DNA of 64,000 nt from Bog-756 sp963830165 (GCA_963830165.1 CAWHKZ010000011.1:248001-312000); one strand, 5' to 3'; shown: positions 56,072-64,000, counted from the first letter of the stretch. Numbers and translations: made by a program. The notes: generated from the letters alone by a model not told the origin.

Positions 56072-56181
56072 AGGCGCGAGCTTGTCCGCGGCCCTGGTGG
56101 GCGGTGGGGAACTCCAGCGGCGCCAGCGCAGAAGGGGGCCAGAGGTGAGCGGTCACCCGGGGTGATCGCCACGGTCCGAAG

Positions 56182-56187
56182 TACGAT
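56182..56187 (+). promoter_or_regulatory. -10 box TACGAT, leaderless start of SnoaL-like gene
   Basis: TACGAT ends 6 nt before ATG 56194. Confidence 0.55.
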
Positions 56188-56193
56188 CGGACG

Positions 56194-56677
56194 ATGACCG
56201 GCGCCGAACGCCAGCTCGCTGACAGGATCGCAATTGACGACCTGTTGACCCACTGACGCGACGCTCATCGACAGCGGCCGGTTCGAGGAACTCGATCAGG
56301 TGTTCACAATCGATGCCGTGCTCGACTACCGCTCGGCCGGTGGTATTCGCGGGTCCTTCCCCGAGGTCCGCGAGTGGCTCGCCCGCGTGCTCCCTGCGTT
56401 CACTTGGACTCAGCACCTCGTGGTCAACCGCGCCGTCGAGCTGACCACCGATTCCGGTGAAGCCACCTGCCGGTCACTCTTCCAGAATCCAAACAGCATG
56501 CAGATCGATGGCCGGCCGTGGCTCTTCGTAGTCGGCGGGGCATACCATGACCGCCTGGTGCGGACAGACGTGGGCTGGAGAATTCGCCACCGTGTCGAAG
56601 AGACCATCTGGTGGAGCAATCCTCTGCCCGGACTCGACGCCGTACCACCTCCACTTCCCGCCGACTGCTTCGACTGA
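56194..56677 (+). pseudogene. SnoaL/NTF2-like protein, one-base frameshift
   Basis: The N-terminus TGAERQLADRIAIDDLLTH ends at a TGA at 56254-56256. Deleting the G at 56255 restores YATLIDSGRFEELDQVFT and the frame to 56677, giving a 160-residue NTF2-like protein (VLDYRSAGGIRGSFPEVREW, TQHLVVNRAVEL, VGGAYHDRLVRTDVGWRIRHR). Such proteins act as isomerases, dehydratases or hydroxylases on polycyclic substrates. The start is supported by a leaderless -10 box, so the inserted base rather than a new start is the anomaly. Confidence 0.8.
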
Positions 56678-56948
56678 GCGCTCATCGAACTGCAGAATTC
56701 CGCCTCACCGCCTCCCAGCCTCTCTTCCGGACCGCCGGCTCCAGATGTGCCCTGGTCTCCGGGGAGCGGGCGCGTTGAGCGTGGTCAGTACCCCTGCGAT
56801 GCGCTCGGCCGCCGTCGACCGGGCCCATCCGGACGGCGCACCGACCCGACACCCCCGGCTGCGAGGTGGTGATCTCCGAGGTGGTGACCGGCAACGTTCG
56901 CGCCAGCAGTCCGGGTACCTCCGGGTACCCCAGGGGGTGCCGCGGCCT

Positions 56949-58097
56949 CTATCCCCCCGAGACCAGGAGGTCGCCTCCGGCGGGCGGCGTGGGGTCGTCG
57001 ACCGTGTCGAGCCACCGGTCGGGCAGGTGCACCGGGCGGGGCCCGTTGGTGTGCCCGCGGGCCATGCGCAGGGCCTCGGGGGGGAAGGGGAGCGAGTGGT
57101 CGAGGTCCCCGAGCAGGGCGGCGACCTCGGCCACCGTGGAGGCGAGCGCCAGATCGCGACGCACCCGCGAGCCCACCGGGAACCCGGTGAGGTACCAGCC
57201 GGAGTGCTTGCGGAACTGACGGGTGCCCAGGTCCTCGCCGAAGAGGCCGCACAGCAGGTCGAGGTGGACCAGCATCATGGAGCAGATCTCGCCGAGGCCG
57301 GGCGGGTCGGGGACCGGCTCGCCCCGGAAGGCGGCGGCCAGGTCCCGGAACAGCCAGGGCCGGCCCAGGCACCCCCGCCCGACGACCACGCCGTCGCACC
57401 CGGTGGCGGCCGTCATGGCCAGGGCGTCGGTGGCCTCCCACAGATCCCCGTTGCCGAGCACCGGGATGGTGCCGACCGCCTCCTTGAGCCGCCCGATGGC
57501 CTCCCAGTCGGCGGATCCCGAGTAGAGCTGCTCGGCCGTGCGGGCGTGGAGGGTGACGGCGGCCACCCCCTCGCCCTCGGCGGTACGTCCGGCGTCCAGA
57601 TAGGTGAGGTGGCCGTCGTCCACTCCCATGCGGAGCTTGACGGTGACCGGAACGGTCCCGGCGTTGCCCACCGCGGCCCGCACGATGTCGCGGAACAGTG
57701 TCCGATGGAGCGGGAGCGCGGCACCGGCGCCCTGACGCGTCACCTTGCCGGCCGGGCAGCCGAAGTTGAGGTCGATGTGGTCGACCCCGATCTCGTCCAC
57801 CAGGCGGCGCACGGCCCGTCCCATGACCACCGGGTCGACGCTGGACAGCTGCACGCTACGCACCGTCTCGTCGGCACCGAACGACGCCATGCCCAGTGTC
57901 TTGGCGTTGCCCTCCACCAGGGCCCGGGCCGTGACCATCTCGCTGACGTACAGCCCGGCGCCGTAGCCGCGGCACAGGGTGCGGAAGGCGCTGTTGGTGA
58001 CGCCGGCCATCGGGGCGAGCACGACGGGCACGTCGACGACGAGATTCCCCAGCTTGAGCACCGGGGTGGCGGATCCGTCGGCAGTGGCGCCGGTCAC
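56949..58097 (-). CDS. dus: tRNA-dihydrouridine synthase
   Basis: A 382-residue FMN enzyme that reduces uridines in the tRNA D-loop. It shows VLAPMAGVTNSAFRTLCRGYG, MVTARALVEGN, the family signature IDLNFGCPAGKVTRQGAGAAL (catalytic Cys), TVKLRMGVDD, LHARTAEQLYSG and PVLGNGDLWEA. The DusB type is most likely. GTG 58097 overlaps the maf stop as GTGA, so maf and dus form an operon. The C-terminal helical tRNA-binding domain is complete. Confidence 0.95.
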   Translation of the reverse strand: MTGATADGSATPVLKLGNLVVDVPVVLAPMAGVTNSAFRTLCRGYGAGLYVSEMVTARALVEGNAKTLGMASFGADETVRSVQLSSVDPVVMGRAVRRLVDEIGVDHIDLNFGCPAGKVTRQGAGAALPLHRTLFRDIVRAAVGNAGTVPVTVKLRMGVDDGHLTYLDAGRTAEGEGVAAVTLHARTAEQLYSGSADWEAIGRLKEAVGTIPVLGNGDLWEATDALAMTAATGCDGVVVGRGCLGRPWLFRDLAAAFRGEPVPDPPGLGEICSMMLVHLDLLCGLFGEDLGTRQFRKHSGWYLTGFPVGSRVRRDLALASTVAEVAALLGDLDHSLPFPPEALRMARGHTNGPRPVHLPDRWLDTVDDPTPPAGGDLLVSGG

Positions 58098-58696
58098 CGT
58101 TCCACCGCCCACAGCTCGGTCACCGACACGCCGAGGCGGCCGAGCAGGCGCCGCAACGCGGGGAGCGACAGTCCGATCACGTTGCCCGGGTCGCCGTCGA
58201 CACCGTCGACGAACGGAGCCGACCGACCGTCCAGCGTGAAGGCGCCGGCCACCGCCAGCACGTCGGGGGTGGCCAGGTAGGCGTCGAGCTCGGCGTCGGT
58301 GGTGACGCCGAAGCGCACCGTGGTCCCGACCACCTCCTCGGCCCGGCCGCCCGACGCCTCGTCGATCACGCAGTGTCCGGTCCACAGCGTCCCGGCCTTG
58401 CCGCGCATGGCCTCGAGCCACGACCGGGCCTCCTCCAGCGAGGTCGCCTTGCCGTGGGGCCGGCCGTCGAATTCGAGCATCGAGTCGCACCCGACGACGA
58501 GGGCGTCGCCCCCCGACCGGGCCACGGCGCCGGCCTTTGCCGCGGCCAGGCGCCCCACCGAGCCCTCGGTGTCCAGCGGGTCGATGTCGTCCTCGGCCAC
58601 GCCGCTGACCACCACCTGGGGGGCGAACCCGGCGTCGCGCAGCAGCCGCAGGCGCGCCGGGGAGCCCGAGGCGAGGACCAGGGTGCGGGACGGCAT
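58094..58696 (-). CDS. maf: Maf-like nucleotide pyrophosphatase
   Basis: A 200-residue Maf protein that hydrolyses non-canonical or modified NTPs and is linked to septum control. The N-terminus LVLASGSPARLRLLRDAGF is the family signature. Other landmarks are DALVVGCDSMLEFDG with the active-site Asp, TGHCVIDEASG, and the closing DGDPGNVIGLSLPALRRLL. A -10 box at leaderless spacing precedes ATG 58696. Confidence 0.94.
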   Translation of the reverse strand: MPSRTLVLASGSPARLRLLRDAGFAPQVVVSGVAEDDIDPLDTEGSVGRLAAAKAGAVARSGGDALVVGCDSMLEFDGRPHGKATSLEEARSWLEAMRGKAGTLWTGHCVIDEASGGRAEEVVGTTVRFGVTTDAELDAYLATPDVLAVAGAFTLDGRSAPFVDGVDGDPGNVIGLSLPALRRLLGRLGVSVTELWAVER

Positions 58697-58702
58697 GGGG
58701 CA

Positions 58703-58708
58703 AGCCTA
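58703..58708 (-). promoter_or_regulatory. -10 box TAGGCT, leaderless start of maf
   Basis: TAGGCT on the minus strand ends 6 nt before ATG 58696. Confidence 0.6.
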
Positions 58709-58802
58709 GGGGCCGATCCGCCCAGCCGACGCCCGACCCACCCTGTCGAGGCTGACCAGCCGGCGACCCACCGGCGCCGTCGACCGGGGCCGACGAGTGC
58801 GC

Positions 58803-58808
58803 GATCCT
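58803..58808 (+). promoter_or_regulatory. -10-like GATCCT before the DUF3039 gene
   Basis: GATCCT ends 6 nt before ATG 58815, the leaderless spacing, but with a non-consensus first base. Confidence 0.3.
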
Positions 58809-58814
58809 GGTGTC

Positions 58815-59096
58815 ATGACCGACACCGGCATCACCGTCTCCCCCGTCCAGGTGGACCCCGAGCTGGACGGCGACCACGAGCGCATGACCCACATCGTCCT
58901 CGAGGGCTTCAAGCCCGAGAAGGGCGACTTCGTCTCGGCCGGCCCGTCGGTGGTCGAAGGCATGGTCAACGGCACGGCGGTCAAGGCGCTGTGCGGGAAG
59001 ATCTGGGTTCCCGGTCGGAATCCCCAGCGCTACCCGATCTGCCCGACCTGCAAGGAGATCGCCGAGGCCCGGGGCTGGAAGGTACCGGCCGGCTGA
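58815..59096 (+). CDS. DUF3039 family protein
   Basis: A 93-residue conserved actinobacterial protein. The core is HERMTHIVLEGF, then GTAVKALCGKIWVPGRNPQRYPICPTCKEI, with three cysteines that could bind metal. Its function is unknown. It is a single gene between the divergent maf operon and the convergent P450 gene. An in-frame upstream start at 58797 would overlap the -10-like sequence, so ATG 58815 is used. Confidence 0.88.
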   Translation: MTDTGITVSPVQVDPELDGDHERMTHIVLEGFKPEKGDFVSAGPSVVEGMVNGTAVKALCGKIWVPGRNPQRYPICPTCKEIAEARGWKVPAG

Positions 59097-59121
59097 GGCG
59101 GTGTCCGCGAGCGCGGCCCGC

Positions 59122-60336
59122 TCAGCGCGTCCGACCGGCCTCCACCGGCAGCGAGGCGTAGCGACGGACGAAGACACCCGGCGCCAACTCGGCCGCCGAC
59201 GTGTCGGCGGTGAGCTCCGGAAGGCGTCCGTAGAGCTCCTCCAGGGCGACGCGGCCCTGCAGCCGGGCCGCCGCCGCCCCGATGCAGTGGTGGGGCCCGT
59301 TCCCGAAGGTGAGCATCCGGGGCACGATCCGGGTCACGTCGAGCTCGCCGGCCGTCGGCCCGAACTCGCGGGGGTCGCGGTTGGCCGACCCGTAGAGGAG
59401 GTGGACCTTCTGGCCGGCGGGCACCGTGGTCCCGTGAAGTTCGACGTCCCGGGTGGTGGTCCGGGACAGGCCCTGGACCGGCGAGGTCCACCGCAGCAGC
59501 TCCTCGAGGGCGGCGGGCACGGCGCCGATGTCCCGGGCGAGTAACGCCCGCTGGTCGGGCCGCTCGGTCAGGGCCATCGCCGTCCCGCCGAGCAGTCCGG
59601 TGGTGGTGTCGTTGCCCCCGGCGATCAACACGAAGCAGAAGCCGAGGATCTCCTCCAGGTCGAGGGGCCGTCCGTCGATCCGGGCGCCGACGAGGTCGGA
59701 CAGCATGTCGTCGCCCGGGTGCCGGCGCCGGTGGGCGACCAGGTCGGTGAAGTACGTGTAGAGCTCGGCCACGGCCCGGCTCGCGCCACCCACCAGGTCA
59801 CCGGTGGCGTTGGCGGCCACGATGGCCCCGCTCCAGCCGTCGAAGGCGTCCCGGTCCGACTGCGGCACTCCGAGGTAGGTGGCGACGACCAGGGTGGGGA
59901 GGGGCCCGGCCAGCAGCTCGACCAGGTCTCCCGAGCCCGCCTGGGCCAGCCGGTCGACCCGGTCGCGTGCGAACGCCCGGACGGCCGGCTCGAGGGTGGA
60001 CACCCTCCGGGGGGTGAAGCCCCGGCTGATCAGCCGGCGGAACCCGGTGTGGCGGGGCCGGTCCATCATCACCATGGTCGGCTTCAGCCCGAGCCGGGTG
60101 ATCTCGTCCTCCTCCCATGTCAGACCCTGGGCCGACGAGTAGGTGTCGGCGTCGATGGCGGCCCGGAACACGTCGTCGAAGCGGGAGAGGACCCAGAAGC
60201 CGAACGGCGTCCGGTGGAGGGGATCTTCCTCGCGCAACCGGTCGTAGACCGGGTAGGGGTCCGCCAGCAGCGCCGGGTCGCGGGGGTCGTAGACGGGCGG
60301 CCCGGTGGTGGTCTCCGGTGTGACCGTGCGCGGCAT
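59122..60336 (-). CDS. Cytochrome P450
   Basis: A 404-residue soluble bacterial P450. The I-helix oxygen-activation motif is LIAGGNDTTTGL, the ExxR is in LEELLRWTSPVQGLSR, and the heme-binding loop is FGNGPHHCIGAAAAR with the thiolate cysteine. LMMDRPRHTGFRRLISRGFTPR-type sequence marks the C-helix. The closest general style is CYP125/CYP124/CYP142-like enzymes acting on steroids or branched lipids; this is a loose guess. GGGAG lies 6 nt before ATG 60336. Ferredoxin and reductase genes are not adjacent. Confidence 0.94.
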   Translation of the reverse strand: MPRTVTPETTTGPPVYDPRDPALLADPYPVYDRLREEDPLHRTPFGFWVLSRFDDVFRAAIDADTYSSAQGLTWEEDEITRLGLKPTMVMMDRPRHTGFRRLISRGFTPRRVSTLEPAVRAFARDRVDRLAQAGSGDLVELLAGPLPTLVVATYLGVPQSDRDAFDGWSGAIVAANATGDLVGGASRAVAELYTYFTDLVAHRRRHPGDDMLSDLVGARIDGRPLDLEEILGFCFVLIAGGNDTTTGLLGGTAMALTERPDQRALLARDIGAVPAALEELLRWTSPVQGLSRTTTRDVELHGTTVPAGQKVHLLYGSANRDPREFGPTAGELDVTRIVPRMLTFGNGPHHCIGAAAARLQGRVALEELYGRLPELTADTSAAELAPGVFVRRYASLPVEAGRTR

Positions 60337-60436
60337 GTCGGCTCCCTTCCGAGTCGGACGGATCCGGTCCGCCCCGGCCCGAGGGTAGGCCAGGCGCCGT
60401 AGCCGTGCCCGACCGGGGATCGGCGGATCCAGGCGG

Positions 60437-60442
60437 TAGGAT
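60437..60442 (+). promoter_or_regulatory. -10 box TAGGAT upstream of the desaturase gene
   Basis: TAGGAT lies 85 bp before ATG 60528, giving a leader of about 80 nt with a Shine-Dalgarno and the palindrome described next. Confidence 0.4.
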
Positions 60443-60501
60443 TGCGTACCGACGCTCGGCGTCCGGCCCGCATCAGGCCCTCCGGATCGACCCTGCCCCA
60501 T

Positions 60502-60514
60502 GCGCAATTTGCGC
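60502..60514 (+). promoter_or_regulatory. Palindrome in the desaturase leader
   Basis: GCGCAA, a central T and TTGCGC form a perfect 13-nt palindrome just before the GGAGG of the desaturase gene. It could be a repressor site or an RNA hairpin that limits ribosome access. Confidence 0.45.
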
Positions 60515-60527
60515 TATCGGAGGTCCC

Positions 60528-61469
60528 ATGGGTTCGACATCCACCGCCGTCGAGGTGCTGAGCGCCACCGACCCTGCAGGCAAGGGGGCTCCGGCCCGGG
60601 TACACGCCTCCCAGAAGGTCGTGACCGCGGCGATCGTGGCAGGCCCGGCCCTGGCCCTCGGCCTCGCCGTGTGGTGGCTGTGGGGCAGCGTGCTCGACCC
60701 GGCCGACGTGGTGATCGGCCTCGTCTTCTACGTGGCCACCGGTTTCGGCGTCACCGTCGGGTACCACCGGCTGTTCACACACCGGGGGTTCGCCCCGCGA
60801 CGGGGCCTCAAGATCGCCCTGGCCATCGCCGGCTCGATGGCGGTCGAGGGCTCGGTCACGAGCTGGGTGGCGACCCACCGGCGCCACCACATCTTCAGCG
60901 ACCACGCCGGAGATCCCCACTCCCCCCACCGTTACGGCGACCGGGGGACGGCGCTCCTGCGCGGCCTGGCGTTCTCCCACGTGGGCTGGTTGTTCGCCTC
61001 GGACGCCTCGAACGCCCAGCGGTACGCGCCCGACATGCTGCGCGACCGGGACCTGCAACGGATCGGGAAGCTCTTCCCGCTGCTGGCGCTGGCGTCGCTC
61101 GCCATCCCGTTCGGGATCGGCTACGCAATCTCGGGCTCGTGGGTCGGGGCACTCATGGCGCTGGTGTGGGCCGGTCTCGTCCGGATGGCCCTCCTCCACC
61201 ACGTGACCTGGTCGGTGAACTCGCTGTGCCACACCTTCGGCCGGCGCAGCGAGGGCACCACCGACCGGAGCACCAACCTGTGGCCGCTCGCCGTGCTGTC
61301 CCTGGGCGACAGCTGGCACAACGTCCACCATGCCCACCCCGCCTGGGCCCGGCACGGTGCGCACCGGGGGATGATCGACCCGTCGGCCTGGCTGATCGGG
61401 CGCTTCGAGCGGTGGGGGTGGGCGACGCGGGTCCGCTGGCCGTCCCCGGCGGTGTCCACACTCTCCTGA
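60528..61469 (+). CDS. Fatty acyl desaturase (acyl-CoA delta-9 type)
   Basis: A 313-residue membrane di-iron desaturase. The three histidine boxes are HRLFTH, HRRHH and HNVHHAHP, in order and with usual spacing, among four membrane segments (for example AIVAGPALALGLAVWWLWG). It introduces a double bond into fatty acids and adjusts membrane fluidity. GGAGG lies 6 nt before ATG 60528. Unlike most neighbours it has a leader of about 80 nt with a palindrome, suggesting regulated expression. Confidence 0.93.
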   Translation: MGSTSTAVEVLSATDPAGKGAPARVHASQKVVTAAIVAGPALALGLAVWWLWGSVLDPADVVIGLVFYVATGFGVTVGYHRLFTHRGFAPRRGLKIALAIAGSMAVEGSVTSWVATHRRHHIFSDHAGDPHSPHRYGDRGTALLRGLAFSHVGWLFASDASNAQRYAPDMLRDRDLQRIGKLFPLLALASLAIPFGIGYAISGSWVGALMALVWAGLVRMALLHHVTWSVNSLCHTFGRRSEGTTDRSTNLWPLAVLSLGDSWHNVHHAHPAWARHGAHRGMIDPSAWLIGRFERWGWATRVRWPSPAVSTLS

Positions 61470-61501
61470 CCGGCACCGTGTGACCGGTACCCGGGTGCCC
61501 G

Positions 61502-62173
61502 TCAGGGGAGGGCGTTGACGCCCCGGACGATCAGGTACACGGCGAAGACCGCCTCGATGACGGTCCCGATGGTGCGGGCATGGTCTCCGACCCACCGGTG
61601 GACGGTGTCGAGCGCCCGGTCGGCCCGGTCGCCGAAGGCCTGGGCCAGCACGACCGGAGCCAGGACCGGGACCAGGACGATGACGTACATGACCACGTAG
61701 ACCGCGACCTTGGTCGACGTGGAGGCCGTGGCGCGGGTGATCTCGTGGACGGCGGCGAGGACGAGGACCAGGGTGGAGAAGTTGACCACCATCCCGACGG
61801 CCCCGACACCGACGAACCATGCGGTCGGGGCCGTCTGGAGGCGCCCACCGATCCTGGAGGTGTGCTTCTCGCCGGCGGTGGGGCGCCGCACCTGGGACCG
61901 CAGGGCCAGTGCACCGAGCAGGATGCCGCTGGCCAGGAAGACGGCGGCGTCTGCCGACGACTTGTGGCCGTGGTGGAGCTGGATCCGCCGAAGGGCGGTC
62001 ACGCACAGGAGGGAGAAGGCGGCGAGCACCACGGCGGAGCCGGCCACCAGGGCCCAGGCCCGGGCCAGCCGATGGATCGTCCCCGTGAGGATGAGGAGCT
62101 GGAGGGCCAGGAGCGTGGGGCTGATGGCCGCGCCGAGGGCCAGAGGGAGCACGGCGACCAGCAGCGTGCCCAT
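61502..62173 (-). CDS. GAP-family (Sap-like) membrane protein
   Basis: A 223-residue protein with about six membrane segments, starting LLVAVLPLALGAAISPTLLALQLLILTG, the hallmark of the GAP/Sap (sulfolipid-addressing) family. LysE-like exporters have a similar fold. In mycobacteria a member helps export a glycolipid; here the cargo is unknown. A leaderless -10 box precedes ATG 62173. It converges on the desaturase gene. Confidence 0.85.
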   Translation of the reverse strand: MGTLLVAVLPLALGAAISPTLLALQLLILTGTIHRLARAWALVAGSAVVLAAFSLLCVTALRRIQLHHGHKSSADAAVFLASGILLGALALRSQVRRPTAGEKHTSRIGGRLQTAPTAWFVGVGAVGMVVNFSTLVLVLAAVHEITRATASTSTKVAVYVVMYVIVLVPVLAPVVLAQAFGDRADRALDTVHRWVGDHARTIGTVIEAVFAVYLIVRGVNALP

Positions 62174-62179
62174 CGGCCC

Positions 62180-62185
62180 AACCTA
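62180..62185 (-). promoter_or_regulatory. -10 box TAGGTT, leaderless start of GAP-family gene
   Basis: TAGGTT on the minus strand ends 6 nt before ATG 62173. Confidence 0.55.
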
Positions 62186-62260
62186 ATCCCGGGCCTCCTG
62201 GACGCAGGGGATCGGTGTGGGTCACGCCTCCACGGCCACGCGTCCGGGGCCGGGCGGCGA

Positions 62261-62449
62261 CTACGGAGCGCCCGACTCCCCGTGGTCGCGACACCGGGCC
62301 CGGTAGCCGCCGGGCGTCACCGTCACCGTCAGCCGCCGGCCGCAGGTCGCGCAGAACCGGGGCGGGTCGAGGGTGCGGCCGCAGCCCACGCAGGTCGTCG
62401 ACCCGCAGCCGGTGCAGTGCGGGGCGTCCACTCCGGTCGCCCCGGTCAC
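62261..62449 (-). CDS. bsaP: Biotin synthase auxiliary protein
   Basis: A 62-residue cysteine-rich protein. The signature TLDPPRFCATCGRRLTVTV and GGYRARCRDHG match BsaP, a small iron-sulfur protein that supports actinobacterial BioB. Cysteines are at 12, 15, 20, 23, 33, 36 and 53. It starts 10 nt after the bioB stop on the same strand, the expected neighbour. The N-terminal CxxC pairs (12/15 and 20/23) extend beyond the core signature. GTG 62449 is the start. Confidence 0.88.
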   Translation of the reverse strand: MTGATGVDAPHCTGCGSTTCVGCGRTLDPPRFCATCGRRLTVTVTPGGYRARCRDHGESGAP

Positions 62450-62459
62450 GGCCGGCGGA

Positions 62460-63542
62460 TCACAGGACGCCGGTCAGGGCGCCCACCGGCATCCGCAGGT
62501 CGGCCAGCATCTGGCGGTCCTCGTCGGGCGACCGTCCGAGGGTGGTGAGGTAGTTGCCCACGATGAGGGCGTTGATGCCCGAGGTCATGCCCATCGACTG
62601 CAGCTCGCGCAGGGTGACTTCCCGACCGCCGGCGTAGCGGAGGATCACACCGGGCAGGCCGAGCCGGAACAGGGCGATCCAGCGGATGGCCTCCCAGGCC
62701 GCCACGGGCTGTTCGCCACCCAGTGGCGTGCCCGGGCGGGGGTTGAGGAAGTTGAGCGGCACCTCGGTGGGGTCGAGCTCCTGGAGCTGGGTCAGCAGCT
62801 CGATGCGCTGGTCGTCGGACTCGCCCATGCCGATGAGTGCGCCGCAGCACAGCTCCATCCCGTGGTCGCGGACCAGCCGGCACGTCTCCTCGCGCTCTTC
62901 CCAGGTGTGGGTGGTGACCACGTTCGGGAAGAAGGAGCGGGACGTCTCGAGGTTGTGGTTGTAGCGGTGGACGCCGCCCTCGGCGAACCGCCGGGCCTGG
63001 TCCTCGGTCAGCAGCCCGGCGCTGACGGCCACCTGGAGTCCCGTCCGCTCCCGGACCATCGGGACCAGCTCGAGGATCCGCCGCATCGTCCGCTCGTCGG
63101 GGCCGCGCACGGCCAGCACGATGCAGAACTCGGAGGCCCCGGCGGCCTTCGTCTCCTCGGCGGCCTGCAGCACCTCGTCGGCGTCGAGGAAGGGCGTGGC
63201 CTTCACCGGCGTGTCGAAGCGGGACGACTGCGAACAGAAGTGGCAGTCCTCGGGACAGCCGCCCGTCTTGGCCGACAGGATCCCCTCGACCTCGACCTCC
63301 GGACCGCACCAGGCCAGCCGGACCTGGTGGGCCAAGGCGGCCAGCGAGGTGACGTAGGCATCGGGCAGGGCGGCCAGACCGGACAGCTCCTCGCCGGTCA
63401 GCAGACGTCGCTCGTCGAGGAGCGCCTCCTCGGCGGCGTGGATGCGGGCCCGGGCCGCCGCCGGGTCGATCTCGGGGCGCACGGGCTCGCCCCGGCGGGA
63501 CGGCGAGAGGGTGACGGGGGAGGTGGCGGTGTCTCCGGACAT
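62460..63542 (-). CDS. bioB: Biotin synthase
   Basis: A 360-residue radical SAM enzyme that inserts sulfur into dethiobiotin. The radical SAM motif is GGCPEDCHFCSQS (CxxxCxxC). Also present are RYNHNLETSRSFF, CCGALIGMGES with the cysteine ligands of the auxiliary cluster, LNFLNPRPGTPL and the arginine in ILRYAGGREV. ATG 63542 is preferred over GTG 63551 because a TACCGT -10 box (63550-63555) ends 7 nt before the ATG and would overlap the GTG. bsaP follows. Confidence 0.96.
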   Translation of the reverse strand: MSGDTATSPVTLSPSRRGEPVRPEIDPAAARARIHAAEEALLDERRLLTGEELSGLAALPDAYVTSLAALAHQVRLAWCGPEVEVEGILSAKTGGCPEDCHFCSQSSRFDTPVKATPFLDADEVLQAAEETKAAGASEFCIVLAVRGPDERTMRRILELVPMVRERTGLQVAVSAGLLTEDQARRFAEGGVHRYNHNLETSRSFFPNVVTTHTWEEREETCRLVRDHGMELCCGALIGMGESDDQRIELLTQLQELDPTEVPLNFLNPRPGTPLGGEQPVAAWEAIRWIALFRLGLPGVILRYAGGREVTLRELQSMGMTSGINALIVGNYLTTLGRSPDEDRQMLADLRMPVGALTGVL

Positions 63543-63549
63543 GGCCGAC

Positions 63550-63555
63550 ACGGTA
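63550..63555 (-). promoter_or_regulatory. -10 box TACCGT, leaderless start of bioB
   Basis: TACCGT on the minus strand ends 7 nt before ATG 63542. Confidence 0.6.
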
Positions 63556-63601
63556 GTGGCCCGGCGGGCCGACCCGGAAACCGGTGCCGGAGCGCCGGTC
63601 G

Positions 63602-64000
63602 TCAGAGGCGGGGCGGCGGGTCGCCGAAGACCGGGGGCCGCTTCTCCCGCAGGGCGGCCACGCCCTCGCGGTAGTCGGGCCCGGCCATCATCGGGTCGAG
63701 CAGGGCCTCGGCGGCCCGCACCGACTCGGCGACGGTCAGGTGGAAGGCCTCGTAGACCTGGCGCTTGGACGCGGCGAGCGAGGCGGGGGAGACGGTGGTG
63801 GCCAGCATCCGCGCGTAGGCGTGGACGTGGTCGAGCAGGTCGGGGCCGTCGACCACCGCCGTGACGAGGCCGAGGGCGTGGGCCTCGTCGGCGTCGAACC
63901 GCCGGCTGGACAGGATGAGGTCGAGCGCCCGGGGCAGCCCGATCAGCCGGGGGAGCAGCCAGGCCAGGCCGAAGGCGCAGGGCAGGCCGAGCCTGCCGTG
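63602..64000 (-). CDS. Enoyl-CoA hydratase/isomerase family protein (partial)
   Basis: The C-terminal 132 residues of a crotonase-fold protein; the start lies beyond the window. FGLAWLLPRLIGLPRALDLILSS followed by FDADEAHALGLVTAVV is the standard crotonase helix pair, and the end has REGVAALREKRPPVF. The catalytic glutamates would be near or beyond the window edge, so hydratase versus isomerase cannot be decided. Confidence 0.88.
   Translation of the reverse strand, partial: HGRLGLPCAFGLAWLLPRLIGLPRALDLILSSRRFDADEAHALGLVTAVVDGPDLLDHVHAYARMLATTVSPASLAASKRQVYEAFHLTVAESVRAAEALLDPMMAGPDYREGVAALREKRPPVFGDPPPRL

Larger units (their letters stand above)
55698..56193. other. Gene-free interval with a long palindrome
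   Basis: I see no convincing gene in these 496 bases. The notable content is the 36-nt near-perfect palindrome at 56036-56071 and the -10 box of the SnoaL-like gene at 56182-56187. Confidence 0.6.

Noticed and set aside
55746..56156. Minus-strand ORF of 136 codons in the VOC/SnoaL gap
   Set aside because: It crosses the long palindrome, lacks start signals and has no protein-like pattern.

Overview
The window is very GC-rich, gene-dense chromosomal DNA from a high-GC Gram-positive bacterium. Coenzyme F420 genes (cofD, cofE), a DUF5719 protein, an SCO6745-family protein, an actinobacterial-type biotin synthase with its BsaP partner and an archaeal-type riboflavin synthase together suggest an actinobacterium, most likely class Acidimicrobiia. 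That placement is an inference from gene content. I see no rRNA, tRNA or CRISPR array.

Layout: 1-1.5 kb, an IS110-family element. 1.6-5.6 kb, a DEAD-box helicase, an FKBP isomerase and the F420 genes cofE/cofD on the minus strand. 5.7-16.1 kb, a cell-surface polysaccharide block: three GT4-type glycosyltransferases with 4-nt overlaps, a sugar-nucleotide epimerase/reductase, a giant GT2/membrane gene broken by 16 single-base insertions, and DUF5719. 16.1-16.7 kb, tandem repeats. 16.7-26 kb, FtsH, a CPBP protease, a PTPS-related membrane protein, a LON-domain protein, then manB, a Trm112 protein and a phosphosugar isomerase (mannose supply). 26-33 kb, core cell biology: hibernation factor, secA, prfB, ftsE, ftsX. 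33-39 kb, secreted lipase, serine hydrolase, sugar nucleotidyltransferase, acyl-CoA ligase and acyl-CoA dehydrogenase. 38.9-42.8 kb, archaeal-type riboflavin synthase and bioA-bioF-bioD; bioB-bsaP lie 20 kb away at 62.3-63.5 kb. 42.8-50.1 kb, an ABC exporter preceded by a tiny upstream ORF, a globin, a methyltransferase, an NfeD-like/SPFH pair and an ABC-F ATPase. 50.4-56.7 kb, accessory and regulatory genes: YCII/ECF42 sigma pair, ArsR/SRPBCC pair, PPOX, PRC-barrel, VOC and a frameshifted SnoaL-like gene. 56.9-64 kb, dus-maf, DUF3039, P450, desaturase, GAP-family protein, bsaP-bioB and a partial enoyl-CoA hydratase.

Two patterns cut across the window. First, at least 22 start codons sit 5-10 nt downstream of a TANNNT-like -10 box with no room for a ribosome binding site, which predicts widespread leaderless mRNAs; inside operons the coupling is by ATGA/GTGA overlaps. 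Second, every frame disruption I could resolve is a one-base insertion: 16 in the GT2 gene, one in the hibernation factor, one in the SnoaL-like gene, and probably one in the coiled-coil gene next to GT2. This needs read-level checking before those genes are called dead.
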